NCBI GenBank assembly: GCA_013397435.1
Contig: VZRG01001351.1
Location: forward strand, 32,694 to 96,693
Direction: 5' to 3'
DNA length: 64,000 bases
Source of the DNA: Erythrocercus mccallii
Lineage: Eukaryota; Chordata; Aves; Passeriformes; Dicruridae
Under the pieces are notes generated by a model. The model was not told where the DNA came from. It saw only the letters and a list, made by a program, of their open reading frames with translations, and did not search any database. Made by a program: the position numbers and the translations under genes. This document shows positions 42,968-56,600 of the stretch, in pieces (positions within the stretch are counted from its first letter, which is position 1; each line of letters starts with the position of its first letter).

Positions 42968-44273
42968 ATCCCAAGCTGAGAAAAGGTGTTCTCCTCTTGG
43001 GGCACCATCCTCCTGCTGTGTGTCTTGCAGTACTGCAGTTAGCCAAGGAAGATCTTTCTATTGTCATTATTTAGATCCCCTATGTTTGCTCACCTAAACA
43101 AAGCATTTATTGGCTGGTTTTATTCAGCATTTTGGGTGACAGCTGCAGTAATAGTTGGTGTTATCATAGTGCTGGCCAAATTGCAGCAATGTTACAGGTG
43201 TCAGGATACTTGCTTATTTTGAAAACACTGCAATTTTCACGTTGTGTATCTTTCTTTTGAATAACTACATGGTTTTTTATATTATATTCATCTACATACT
43301 GTTAAAAATAGTCTGGAGCCTTGAAATACCTAATTCTTGATAGCTCTAGTGGCATGATTTTTTCTGCCTTCAGCTGGAGTGACTCAATTGACAGCAATGA
43401 TTTTACAAAGTGTATTTTGGAATCCATAAGGCTCATTTGGAGTAAAAAATCCTTCTGTGCAAAGTAAAAATAACAGTCATCACTTCAGGCTTTCAGAATG
43501 GTATTTTTCACCAGCTACTTACCACTTGTAAGTTTCTGTTGATTATGTAAGAATAGGATATTATTGCATTGATGGTTGCATCTGTTTGTTTATTGGTTTC
43601 TTTGTAATGATGGTATCTCTTTCAGTTCAACGCAGTTCCTTGGAATTTATGCTAAAATATGAAATATGTTCCTAGCCCTAGATCCTCAGAATGTGAGATA
43701 CTAACCAAAGCCAAAACATGGCTGAGCACACTGATATATCACAAAGAAAATCAACATGAAGAGAACATTGTTATCATTGTAGTAAGGCCCTCAAGTGTTG
43801 CAGAAATGCAAGAACTATAGTTTTCAGTTGTTGACTGCTTCAACTGCATGATGCTAACACTGTCATCTCAATGAAGTTTTCTTGCTTTATGATTTAATGT
43901 ATGATTGTATTGTTGTGCTCTCTTTACTCTCAGAGTCCCTAGCTTTTACTGCACAGGATGGTATGTATTTAGCAACCAAGCAACTGGATCAGATTTTTTG
44001 CCTTCAGTTTCCCTTTCCCCAGTCATATCTCCTATTCACAGCTTCTGGCCTACAGCAAAAATCTCATGCTGTTCCTTGGATGCACCTGTTTCATCACTGA
44101 GATTCCCATACTGTCTGGTCTGCATTCTACATCAGCACACAACCAGTGCACGAACATGAGGCTGAAGAAGCTGCAGTAAGTGGAGGCAGCAATTGAATTA
44201 ATGATTTAAAATATGATGATTTAAAATTTAGCACATCAGCTACCTACTGTTTTCAAGTGATAAAATCAGAGGT
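42968..44273. other. Intergenic, nothing recognised
   Basis: No supported exon, repeat family or RNA gene is seen. Confidence 0.6.
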
Positions 44274-45790
44274 CAATAAAATAGTTTGAGTTGAAAAGGA
44301 CCTTAAAGATCTAGGTTCCACACCCTGCCATGGACAAGGAAACCTTCCACTAGACCAGATTGCTCAAAGCCCTATGCAAACTGGCCTTGAACACTTCCAG
44401 GGATGGGGCATCCGCAGCTTCCCTGAGCAACCTCTTCCAGTGCCTCAGTGTGCTCACAGTAAAGAATTCTTCCTGATATCTAATATAAACTATCTTCTTT
44501 CAGTTCAAAGCCATTCCTCCTTGTCCTATAATTACATTCCATGATAAAAACCCTCCCCATTGCTGCCGTATCAAAATCTGAGGGCTAGCTCCACCACACC
44601 AGCACTGGTAGCAGGGAGGACACTATTTCCAAGCAAGTAATGGGATCAGCAGCTTGTGGATGAGCTGCGGCACACAGAGGGCAACAGGTGCAGGCCGGGG
44701 GCAAGAATGAGGAGGAGGTTCTTCAGCTTGTATAACCCAGGATTTATTCCAGGAACAAACTCCTGAAGGGACAAGGCAGAAGAAGCAAGTAACTCAAGGG
44801 ACACCAGATTGTAAACTGGGGAGGACCTGGGGGTGGAAACTTGGAAACTTGAATGCAACCAATCAGAAAGAGGAATGGGAGGAGATTAACATAAACAGGC
44901 TTTAGAGAGCAATTGGGAGGATGAGGGGAGGAGGTCAGGTCACGCAGTCCATTAGGCCATCAAGTTTTAGGGGAATTCCCAGGCAGGTTTTAGACAGGGG
45001 CTGGTTCTTGGGGAAGACAGACAGGGAACAATCTGGAAAGAGGGGCAGGGTATATCCTAATGGACAATTTGAGGGAGGGTACAAGATAAGGGCTAAAGCA
45101 TTTTTACAAGAAATCCAGGGGATTACAGAAAACATTAACTTGGAATCACAACTTAAGCAAAATGCTTTAAACACACTGCTACACCCCATCTTTCCTGGAA
45201 GTCCGCCTTAGGCACTGGGAAGTTTCCCCATAACCTCTTCTCCAAACTGAACAACCACAACTCTCTCATCCTTTTCCCATAAGAGAGGTGCTGCAGCTCT
45301 CTGGTCAGTTCTGGGGCCCTTCTCTGGATCTGCTCCAGCAGGTTCATGTCTTGTGCTGGAGGCCCCTCCACTGTGTTGGCCCCTCAAGAGCTGTGAAACC
45401 ACAAAGCTTGGTGTCATCAGCCAGCCTGCTGATGCAGGTGCCCCTGATCCCACTGTCTGTGTCCTGACAAAGATGTTATGTAATACTGGCCTCAGTGCAG
45501 ACCCCCGGGGAGCACCACTGTCACTCCTCTGCACCCAGACTCCCGACCATTGGCCACAACTCTTTCAGCAGGAGCAGTCAGGCAATTCCTTATCCACTCA
45601 GTGGTCCACCTGTCAAATCCAGGTCTCTCCACTGTAGAGTCAAGGGTGTGCCTGGAAGCATCAAATGCTTTGCACAGGTCCAGTTAGATGACATTCCCTT
45701 ATCCACTCATTGTAGGAGGCCACCAAATATGCCAGGCATGATTTGCCCTTAATGAGGCCGTATTGATCATCATGTTGGTTACTGACATCT
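44274..45790 (-). repeat. CR1 LINE, interrupted by an LTR
   Basis: This CR1 is in minus orientation. The 3' part is 44274-44578 (AGTTTGAGTTGAAAAGGACC, then AGCTTCCCTGAGCAACCTCT). It continues after the LTR from 45215 (CTTCTCCAAACTGAACAACC) into the end of the reverse-transcriptase region (the LGVISQP and DPRG stretches are visible on the plus strand in antisense form). It is 5'-truncated near 45790. Confidence 0.85.
44579..45214 (-). mobile_element. Solo LTR inserted in CR1
   Basis: This is a 636-bp block with TG...CA ends (TGAGGGCTAG...CCTTAGGCA) that splits a CR1. On the minus strand it carries AATAAA (plus-strand TTTATT near 44751), which supports minus orientation. Flanking hexamers (AAAATC and CTGGGA) do not match, so the target duplication is decayed or the ends are off by a few bases. 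Confidence 0.72.
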
Positions 45791-48700
45791 GTAAAGTCAA
45801 TGAACAAGCTTCAGTGCTTTGATGCACAAAACCAATCTTTGAAGGCTCTTATCGTGGTCAGTGTCTTACTGTGCTGCAGTCTTCCAGAAGAGGTGAAAGT
45901 CCAAGATCTTCTTTGGACTGTTAAAGTTTCCATAAGACATTCAGCACATGTGGAAGAATTTGACCAAATTTCAACCTTGAGGACTGCAATTCCCATTGGA
46001 TAAATTTCTTATGGCAGATTTTCCCTATGTTTTTCCATGTTGTTTCATGTCAAAAGTGATCATGCTGTAGCTATGCGCTGGCATACAACTGCCTTGTTCC
46101 TGTAGGGCACTGACATTATCACCAGGACCCTCTCACCAAAAGGTGGAGACCACTTTATTTCCAGCATGGCAACATAAGTAGGGATTGTGATCAGAGTAAT
46201 GTCACAAAGCAGCACATCCACACAACATTTCCCAGGAGCAGAAAATATTTCTGTGGTGACCTAACATGGCCTGTTAAAAGTTGCTGAGGTAGAGGCCCTG
46301 AAGGTATGCAGAGTGTCTGTTATCACCAATGTGGTGGTTTCAACACTCTTTATAATTGTAGCCACAATTGAAAATTCAGCTGCCTATTTGGCTGACGGTC
46401 AGAGGGACAAGAGACCTGGGTTTTCTCAGGTTGGAAAAGTGACTTATACGTCTCTGCGCTCACGCTTCTGCAGAATGAAAGCCCTTCGTCTGCCTGTAGG
46501 AGGAGTGCTAGAAGTATTGGAAAGGCTGATTTCACCAAGAGAATGGCAGTGGGTTTCCTGATTATTTAAGCTTCATCTAAATAATCTAAGCATTCATTTG
46601 GCCTTCAGAAACCTCTTTTTCTGTGCATACCCTCCTCTCAGCTCCTGCTGTGCCAGAAGTTGGAAGCAGTCTGGAGGACCATAGCAAGAATGACTAGAGG
46701 ACTTGAAAACGTGGTTGGGATGACAAGCTAAAGAATTAGTTTTACTAGTTCCTAAAAAAACGAGAAGAGTGCGTGGACAAAGAGTTTGCAGGCATGGTGT
46801 TGAAGAAGATGATAACCAGTTGTCTACCAAATTTATGAAGGAAGATACTAGTATGAATGAGTCTAATGTCCAGCACAAGATGACTGGAATTGGAAATTTT
46901 TCCCTTTTCATAGGTGTCAGTGAAATCTCCAGGCAGAATGCACATTTATTATAGCAAGTTTTCATGGCTGTCCCCACTGAGTTCTTGTTTTGTACGAGGT
47001 CTTGATTCCAAGAAGGCAGCCAGGATAGATGTCCAGGAGCTTCTTCAAGCCTTATTCTAACTGCTGTTGTGTCCTTCAGATAGCATGTACAGGACCAAAC
47101 TAGTAATTTTGTTGGATCACTTAGGTGTGGAGTCAGTCAGGTCACCAGTAGATCACTTAACCTCTTGAAGTGCCCTCAGTCTTCAACTGTAAGTTATAGA
47201 ACTCTTGTGTTTGAGTATGCTGTTTTTACCATGCATGTCGTCCTATTGTTGGTACATCTCTCAAATTCAGGCATTTGCAAAAGCAACAGAAACCTTTACT
47301 TTTTTGAACTTACTTTTCTAAACACTTTTTCAGAGTTAAATGAATTCACACAGTGCCACTGACCTTCATGCTGTGCAACCTTTATATCCTGATGGAGTTG
47401 GACTCCCTGTTTTGCATTTCATTTCAGTGTATTCTGTGAGACTAAGTGGAACTTACTAGGAAATTGATTTTTTCAAATGATTTTTCTAATTTATGTCTCT
47501 TGTTCATGTTTTCCATTTCATCTCTGATTTCATAGATCTCTGTGTTCTTGGTGTCAATTTTTCCTGCTGAGAACTGCTGACTGCTGTGTAGCATATGTTT
47601 TTCTTGTAGAAACACAGCTATAATAGTAAAAAAAAAGAAAAAAGAAAAAGACTATCTTCATATTAATCAGGAAAGAACATGTCCCCAGCACCTTCTGTTC
47701 AATCTGAGCCCAACATGGAGGATGATATAACAACTTTCAGTACTGATTTAAGTGCCACGTCTCTTACTGAGAAATAAAAACCTAATAAGTGAGCTTTTTG
47801 TCAAGACCTATTTACACATCTAAAACCTCAAATTTTAATGTACAGATGTAGATTAAGATGTAATTCAGCATAGGTCCAACCATGCAGTTTTACACCACCT
47901 ACTGTGTTTTTGCACCAAGCACTGTCCTTCATATTGGCAATCTTACCTCTAGCTGTGTAGGACTGTAATTTGTGGATATGCGGATTGGCACATGTGAATG
48001 TGGCTAAGCAATCCTCAGCAGTCAAAAGCTCTGGAACATGGCTTTCTTTAAGTTTGTCCCCATTCTCCAGATCTGCATTGCTCAGTTCTGATGATTTAGC
48101 CTGCTAAGATCATTCAGTGTGAACAAATTGAGCAAATGTACCTTCTAATAAGGCTGCCAGGACTCATGCTGCTGAGGTCTTGCAAGAACCTGATGCCTCT
48201 TCAGACTGCTTCCAGAAAATTCAGAGGAAGTGAATTCCAAGCAAGGGATTTGCATCTATGGCAGCCTAATGTCTGTTATACTTACAAGACCTGGGAGCAG
48301 GCCTGTCTTCACATAACTGAAGTGGGCTAATTAGAGTACTGTAAGCCTAAATGCAGACTTCACTTTGGGCTCAGTGGCTTATTTCAGCATAAGCCTGTGC
48401 TTCTCTGACCCAAACCTGATGAAAATACAGGGTTTAAACTAAAGGAGGACTGATTTTTGCTGACTTTTGCACTGAAAAAACTACATGGTTTAAATCACTT
48501 CTTTGAAAGAAGACTAGAAGACTACAACTCTGCAGACAAGCCTTTAAGCTTCAGTTTGTTTGTGTGATATACAGACCAGACAATACAAAGGACATCCTTA
48601 TTCTCCCACCAGCTCTGATCCACACATCTCTCTCTGCACTGGTTGTTCTCTGCTGGACCCATGAGGTCATCTCAGTTTGACTGTTTATTTGTGACTGCAA

Positions 48701-50087
48701 TAATAATTTTTAGAAGATGATTCATGGTGAGAATACCTGTAAAAATACCATAAACAGCATAGTGAATGACAGGCTGATCACCTGGCCTGAAAGCAGACTC
48801 CGTAAGTGTTATTTTCCTTACCTAGGACTGATTTCAGTCTCAAGTCTATTTGCCAGTATAACGTGCCAACATGCCCTCAGATTTCCAAAATACTCAGAGG
48901 AAAGATTTGCACTTACAGCTGCACTGATGAGTGCCCGTTCTGATCCCCCTCCCCCAGCTCATCAACATGCATGTCTTTCCTTATTAGTGTTCGTCATTAT
49001 GTGAACAGCTGGTAACTGTTCTGTTTTTCTTCTCATCAAAAAGAGGGCTTTACAGCCATGAGGAAAATTAGTATTAGGTACAAGCAATTTTTAATACTGA
49101 CTCCAGGTCCATTAATTTTTTCATTATCATTCTCATCATCATCATGGCAAGGGTGGGCAGGTAGGCTGTGGGCCTGATTCTCATCTCACTGGGAGTAGTG
49201 TAAAGGGAGAGAAAGTCTCTCAAAGGCGGCAGGCTTACACCAATGCAAACTGGGGTAAATGCAGATCAGGATCTGGCTCTCAATACATTTTTCATGGCTG
49301 CCTTTAAAATATGAGTAGTTTCTCTTCCAAATCCATTTTAACTGCAATTAACTGTGATGAAGATTTTTCTTCTCTGCTTGTATTTCTGAAATAAATGCTC
49401 CACCAAAGATTTTAAATGACCCCTCTGCTACATATCTTATTTTCAAGGTCTAAATTGTTTCTCTCTTGTATTTAAGAAGATGAGAAACTATAAGATAATT
49501 GGTAAATAGACACAATTGCTGGGGTTCTCTCTTTGATTTTTCTCTTAGTAGATGACTGGTTAAGAAAATTTTTAGTGGACCTGTATTCAGGACTCTGAGC
49601 AAGGACAGGTCAAAATACTGTGTGAGCTATCTGACATACTCCAGCATTCAGATATTGATACTCCAGGCTGTTGATATTTTGGAGTGATATTTTGCCCTGG
49701 ATTTTTAAATTAGGAGGGTTATTGTCTTCCATGCTTTTCATCCAGCATGTAAGATATTTTCCATTTTCTCTTCTCAGTCCATAAGCCTGAGAACACAGTC
49801 ATTTTACATAGGAACCCAAGCAATATATGCATGACATTTTTTTTTTTTTTGTTCTGGGAGACTTAGTTTGTTAAGCTGTAGTAGAGGCAAGAGAATTTAA
49901 GAGCTGGACTTCTGTCTGACAGCACTAATTCAGCACTGTCTAACTACAAGTGCCTTTAGTATGGCAAAGTCTCCAGGAATAATGTCTGGTGAATCTAGAA
50001 ATGTGGTAAATATATGAGTTTTCCATAGGAAAAGGGGTCTCATACTATCTCAGATTTTTTTTTTCTTTTAATAGTGTTTTTGCATTC
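45791..50087. other. Intergenic, nothing assigned
   Basis: No exon is recognised. An A/G-rich run lies at about 47627-47650. A degenerate inverted repeat lies at about 49165-49280 (see findings). Confidence 0.55.
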
Positions 50088-50657
50088 AGGTGGGCTTGAA
50101 ACACCACACAGCCACTCCCTCAAGCCCCCCTCTCTTCCCATCCTCCCCTGGTAGAATGGGGAGAAGAATTGAAATAAAACTTGTATGCTGAGATAAGATC
50201 AGTTTAATAATTGAAAGTAAACCACAATAATAACTGTTAATAATAGTATTAACAATAATAACAATAATGGTACTAAGAAGGGAAAAACCCAAGTGCTGCA
50301 CTCTGCAGTTGCTCAACACCAGTGCCAGACCACCCTTCCCAAACCCATACTGGCCCTGCTTCTGAGTAACTCTCCCCAGTTTAATTACTGGGCATGACCT
50401 TCAGTGATGTGGAGTACCCCTTTGGGCAGTTTGGGTTACCTGTCCCAGCTATGCTTCCTCCCAATTTGGTTTTTTATCTCCTCACTGGCAGGGCAGGAGA
50501 CAAGGGGAAAAAAGAGTCTTTGGTTTAGAATAAACAGGACCTAGCAAAAAGCCAAAACATCAGTGTGTTATCAAGACCATTCTCATTTGGAATCCAAAAC
50601 ACAGCACTGTCAGAGCTACTGAGAAGAAATTAACTCTACCCTGGCTGAAACCAGACA
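50088..50657 (-). mobile_element. Solo ERVL LTR
   Basis: This is the same general bird ERVL LTR type as at 23640-24200, minus orientation. It ends AAATTAACTCTACCCTGGCT and GAAACCAGACA, and its internal TATCAAGACCATTCTCATTT and CCAAAACACAGCACTGT match the family. The left end is degenerate, so the boundary is approximate. A simple AAT/AAC-rich repeat lies at 50220-50285 inside it. Confidence 0.78.
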
Positions 50658-53600
50658 AACAGTAAACTATTTTTACACTTCTTGAATGTTAAATCCAACT
50701 GATAACAGACTGTAAGCCAAAGAATTGCAGAAAAGAGCAAACTTGAAACATATTCTGTATCTATGTAAAAATATGTACCTATGTAACATTAAATTTTTCC
50801 TGAAAATATGGAACTATAAAGCTGTGATGTATGAACACTACTGATTAGATCTCTCTCCACTATTTTTCCAAGTTAAATACAAGTGCAAAAAGGCAATAGC
50901 CTTGCATTCAAACCAAATGAATTCAGTATGTTCTGCAATTAAGTTAAAATGTACTTTGATACCACCAGTATATTGGAAAGCAGTTCAAAATTGATTTCTG
51001 TTCCTTCCATATCTCCCTCCCAGTATTGTTATACTGTCTTATTATTTTTCATTTGATTCTTATCTCACATTCCAACGAAAAATAGTTTAAAACAAATTGC
51101 TAGAAGAGTTTTAAATGAACAGAAGTTTCTAACAGTCAGATGACATGAAAATTAAAGAAATGCTTGGAACACAGTGCAAAAAGGTGAATAATTAAATTGG
51201 CTTTGAATGTTGAGTTGCTCCTCTGTCTTCCAATGCCAACATGCATACAGTGATGGATTGTCCGAGCAATGGCAGTGGGACACTACGTTCTCCTGCTTTC
51301 TTCTCCTTGCCGGATCTCCTTTTCGCTTCTGGACCGGTTCATTCTCGGCCACCAGGGGGTGCTCAGATAGCAGTATTACTGGGAATTTGTAAATCGTCCT
51401 TTCGGGGATTTGGGGCTTCCATGCAGCTAGCCATGCCCTTAATTCTCATGGTCCTATTTGTTTTGGCTGGTTTGTTTATTTGCTTGTTTGTTTTCTCTGT
51501 GTCTCTTTATTTAGAGCTTCTGCAAGATGAGGGGTACTTGCTGAATGAGTTAGTTCTTCATCATCTTGGATTTATTTTAATTTTTAATGATCAGCACAGC
51601 ACAAATACTCTTACTGCATTGCTCCTCATATGGCCAGACATGCCTTACTACTCTGCAAATGTGAAATCAGCATTAAGCAGCAGTTTCCAGGTGATTAAAG
51701 TAGAAGTGATGGAGTCCAGGAATTGAGGACCACTGAGTTTCTTACCACGGCAGGGTAAGCAAACATCTAGTACATGGCTCACTCCCTTCTATGTCCCCTT
51801 CTGAGAAATAAGCATACATGTCTTTTCCAAACTTACCAACTTCCATTTCCCATGCAAGGAGACATTCCATGTCCTAAAATTATTCACTCTGTCACCTGTA
51901 CTAAAAACCTAAACAAATGCACAGAACTTGCATAAGCCTCATGCATGATGAGTGTTGCCACTCTTGAGGAAGTACATTTCACTGTGCTATGTAATGTCAC
52001 CCTGTGTTAAAAACCTCCACCAGTTGGAAGCCTTTGTGGTGACTTCAAAAACTCTTGTGTGTAGACTCCTCTGTACTGTCCAGGGACAAAGATAGGAAAT
52101 TTTACATAATCAGGATGTCTGAACAGCTAGCAACCAGCCTCACAGATTAACTAGGCTTTGGCAGTCGTTGAGTAATCTGTGGAACACCACATGCCTAGAC
52201 AATGCCAACAAAACCCAAACAACATTATTTTTATGCCCAATTTCTGCCTCAGTCTACAAGATAGGCCGAGAAACTGTAAAGAACCATTATTTAATTAAAG
52301 ATAGGTTTGAGAGATTATAGATAAAAAAAAAAAAACCAAACCAAAACCAAGCTTCTAGGAAATTTCTGGAATGAATAATGGAAGGAAAGAGAGCACCCAA
52401 AGGACAAGAAGAAAAGTGTATGACTGTAGGCTATTGGCAATTTTCAAAGATAGGTGAGGAAAAGGAGATAAGTCTCTACAAAGTGTTCCAGAAAAGTGCC
52501 TGACACCCCCGTGAATACAGGATTGAGTGCCTTTGCTGTATACAGGTCTGCAGGCATATTGTGGATGAAGTTGGTCCCGAGTAAGCTAGAGTTTTTAGTT
52601 ACTTGGGTTAGAGTGTAATTTTTCAGGGACAAAGACAAGGAGATTCTTAGAGTTTCAATGAATTCTCTCCTTTTGAGAAGAAATTGTACCTCTGTTTTTT
52701 TTTTTCATTGTCCTATGTAAAAAAAATTCTTCAGAGGGGTTTTGTTGACCTTCTGCTGAAACAAATGTATCTGTATAATTGTAGTCTTATTAAGTACTAA
52801 CTGATGCTAAACTACTCCTTGTACAAAGGAAGATGAGAAAGTCGTCTGTCTGCCTTCAGTATTTTTGATCAGTATTATTTCAGAGTCATGTGAGTAAAAG
52901 AGCAGCAGTAGCTGTAGATAATGATCTTGCAATGGGCAGAAGTATGATATGTATGCAGTTAGATTAATTTAATTTTGATCATCCCACTACTCTTGGTCAT
53001 AAGACAGGATGAACATGTAATGATGGTCACAGATGGGAGAAGGCAGAACTGCTTTGGGATATTTTTTCTTTCTTGGTTTTGTTTGATCATTTCTTTTTTC
53101 CAATTGATCTTTTTTGTATTTAGAATCACACTTCTGGTTGTGCTCAAGCAACTGGAAATCATGATTGCCCTGTGAGTGAATGGTCACTGTCACTATTGAC
53201 TCTTCCGGCAATATGGAGGACTCAAATGGAAATATCATCAGCCTTTAAAAGAGCTGTTTGATGGATTAGCAAGAAAGCAGAAAGCAGAAAGCTGATTTAA
53301 GAGGTCACCACTTAATTACAGGAAAATTATGTAGAGGAAGAAAACAGCATAATACAAAATCTTGGAGGTGACAGAAAGATGGTGTGAGAAGGCAATAGTT
53401 TTACAAACTGTTATTGCTGAGGAAAAGATTTTTTGGAATAGACAGCCAAGCTGTGACCCTGTCAACAGGTAAGGCAATAGGGCAAAAACTGCAAGATAGA
53501 AAATGCTCACAGAGGTGGAAAAAGATACAAGGAAGCAATAGGATGAATTTTGAAGTTTGAAGGGAAACTGAGGCAGGGTAATCTCTGCAAAAGCAAATTT

Positions 53601-56600
53601 TCATAAAAATGTATGGCTTCTGGCAGAAGTCTAAGGCAGCATGGTTTTTTTACTGGGGTTTGTTTCCTTTTTTATCTGAAGTTGTGGTATTTATTAGTAT
53701 CTGAAATAATCCACTATGGAAAAATAATCCCTCCCATACTGAGAAACCCATTATGTCGTTTTAAAGGTCAGCTTTTAAAATGGGTTTGCACTTGATTTAT
53801 TGATACAAGCCTGTAAACATTGCACTCAGTGATTTGCAGCTGCAAATAAAGACTATTTTACCTACCTGACTTGCGGATGAAAATGGTCTGGGTCAGCAAA
53901 CAAGTTGCAAGGAGTCATATATTGTTGCAAATGGTCTTGCTTCCCTAGGTTTCTCTAGGAGGTGTTTTCCAGAAGTAGGTAGGACTGCCCTCTGACCTGT
54001 GATCTCATGTGTTTATTCTGTTACCAGAAATAAGCTGGGGAAGAATGGTAGCCTTCATACCTTTTGTCCTTGCACCAGAAGTTGTCATTTAACTGAGTAG
54101 TACCTTTGCCTTTGTGAATTCTGTGAGGAGTGCTTTGCCTCTGGAGATCTCACAGTCTATGTGGTGTGATTTTCCAGCCTAGAGGGCCTGTGAGAAATTA
54201 GCCAGTCTCCTAAAGGGGCACACATTCAGCTGCTGTAAGCACAAGAGGCACACACAGCAACCCAGCACAATGGCAAAGAAGGTGGCAAGATAGGTAGGAC
54301 CTGGTTTCCACCCCTCCAGCAATCCATCCATACCCGTGTGGAGTCTACAGGCTGGATGAACTGCAGACTGAGACCGGACTGGGCGTTCTTGGCGTGGCAG
54401 ATACCATGTTGCCACTTTGTGAGTAAAACTATTGGTATGCAGTGAGCAGTTCAGTAACTCTACCCCCAGGTTTATGAAATTTCAGGCTGCCGTCAGGACT
54501 GCAGAGCAAAAGGGTAACTGCACCTCTTTGTTGCTGCCCTTAGAGCATTATGCCTTGAACACACCACAGCTTTTTGTATTCTCATTTGCCATGTGCAAAG
54601 GACTTCTGTGCCTTTAGTGCAGGTATGTTTTTAATACATCTACTACCACTGCTGGCAAGAAGGTAGTGAAGACACTATTTGGATGCTTCTTGGAGGGCAA
54701 CACAAGTCATCTTCCTTGCTTGTGGAAATAAGCAGATTGCAGCTGTTGTACTAAAGACAAGACTGTGCAGCTCAGAGAGAAATGTGTAGTTCTGCCACCA
54801 CCAGATCCTTCACAAATCGGTATGTTTTATTATGCTCTTTATATGTGGGGTTTTTTTTAGTGTTGCTGCTTTTCAATTCCTGCTCTGGAAATTGTTTTTT
54901 TCCAAGCCTGACATAACTACAACTAATCTGTAGATACCCTGAGACTAGTGTATGCAAAGGATATGCAATTTTAATGTTACATGAAGTAGAATGGTTTGGT
55001 GACTATTTTTCTGCCAACTGCTGGACCTCAGGAAGCGTCACTGTATTGCTAAGATTAAATCACTTTAGTCATTCCTAGAGTAACTCATTCTTGTATATGC
55101 CACACTAGGTCATCTATAGGTATAATAAAAAGAAAAAATGCCAAAAAGAGGATCAGACTTTCTAAACCAAGTCTATTTTTAGAAAGCCATGACTTGCATA
55201 TCTGTATACACTGTTTTTTGGTGCAATGACTCTGCATTAGACATTATAACATGAACAGAAAGGATTCTTTCTGCTGTGTCTGTCTTGTTGTTCAGGACTG
55301 ATTGTGTTTATGCATGTATTGCAAAGAGATGACAAAATTAGATTTTTTCTGTACAATAAGCTGAGTATTGTTTTCTTAAGCAATAACATTGGGGAATTTT
55401 CAAATGCACCTGTTAAAATATTTGTATTCTAGCAGGTGCAGAAGCATTCATTTGTAAACATTGTATTAACACACATTTTGCACAGGTATATTGTCTTTTA
55501 TCCCAGAATTGATGAGTTCTTAAAATGTCAGTGACTCACGTGAAGTTTGTATTCATTATAGTTACCTTGGCATAAGCCCTGCGCTGTCCATCCCTGCATG
55601 GGTGTCACACAAGTATACAGTCTGTGATGTAATAATCATCTTTGACAAAGGATTGCTTACAACATGGTCCTGCTGTGGAGTGCTGTAAAATAGTGAATTC
55701 ATGTTTGTGTGTTTGAATTGTTTGAATTATAGGGACAGAATGATTCATGCTGCTTCCTTCTTTTGTGCCCCAGCCAAGTAACAGTATTCTGCCAAGTATT
55801 TGTAGCTCTTGAAAGCCATGTTCATGTCTTTCCAGGATGGAAGCTATCTTCAGATATACACAGCCTGCCAAAATGCAAAGAAGAATTTCCCTACAATGGC
55901 TAGGATGGATACTCTTAATACTGTTTTATAGCAAAATTTATGTCAGTGAATACTCAACAGCAAATTCCCAAAGCTATTAGTTACTGTTCATTTCTGGGAG
56001 ACAGCAAAAACTACAGAGAACTTTGCTTGAGCTAGAGAAGAATTTTATTTTACACTACTTTTAATATCATTTTGCTCTGCAATTCCTTATTTTTTGAACA
56101 ATACAGTGCAAGTGAAGAATTACTGAGTTCCTTTAAACTGTTTCCCAGTTAGAGAATGCCTCTTTAGTTCTCTTTAGAATCTTTAGAATCTCTCTTTAAT
56201 TTTATTAATGGCACAGCTTACTACAGAACCAATAATGTACCATATGATGCACCATTGAGGCATAATGATGGAACAAAACAGTATCTTCATGCTGACCAAA
56301 GGACCTGTCCATAGGTATCCTAAATATACTTGAGAGTGAGAAAATCTCATCTGAAATATGTGATGAAATGTATGTTCCCTATTCTAGACAAGAATATCTT
56401 AGAATACTTAATTCTCCTAGTCTGGCTCCTTGAATTGGGTATTTCACTATCTGTAGTTCTTTTTCAGTGTTGTGTAGTGTTCTCTCCTGATTTGTACTAA
56501 ATGTAGAGGGAAGTAATATCCCACATTAATATTTGCCTTTTGTGGTGTTTGTGGCTCTCTAGGTTGTAGTTTACAAATTTTGCTGTGCTATTTTTATACT

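Noticed and set aside
51241..51726. 161-codon open frame with a hydrophobic segment
   Set aside because: It has no relative that I recognise and no promoter or splice context. The hydrophobic run comes from T-rich sequence.
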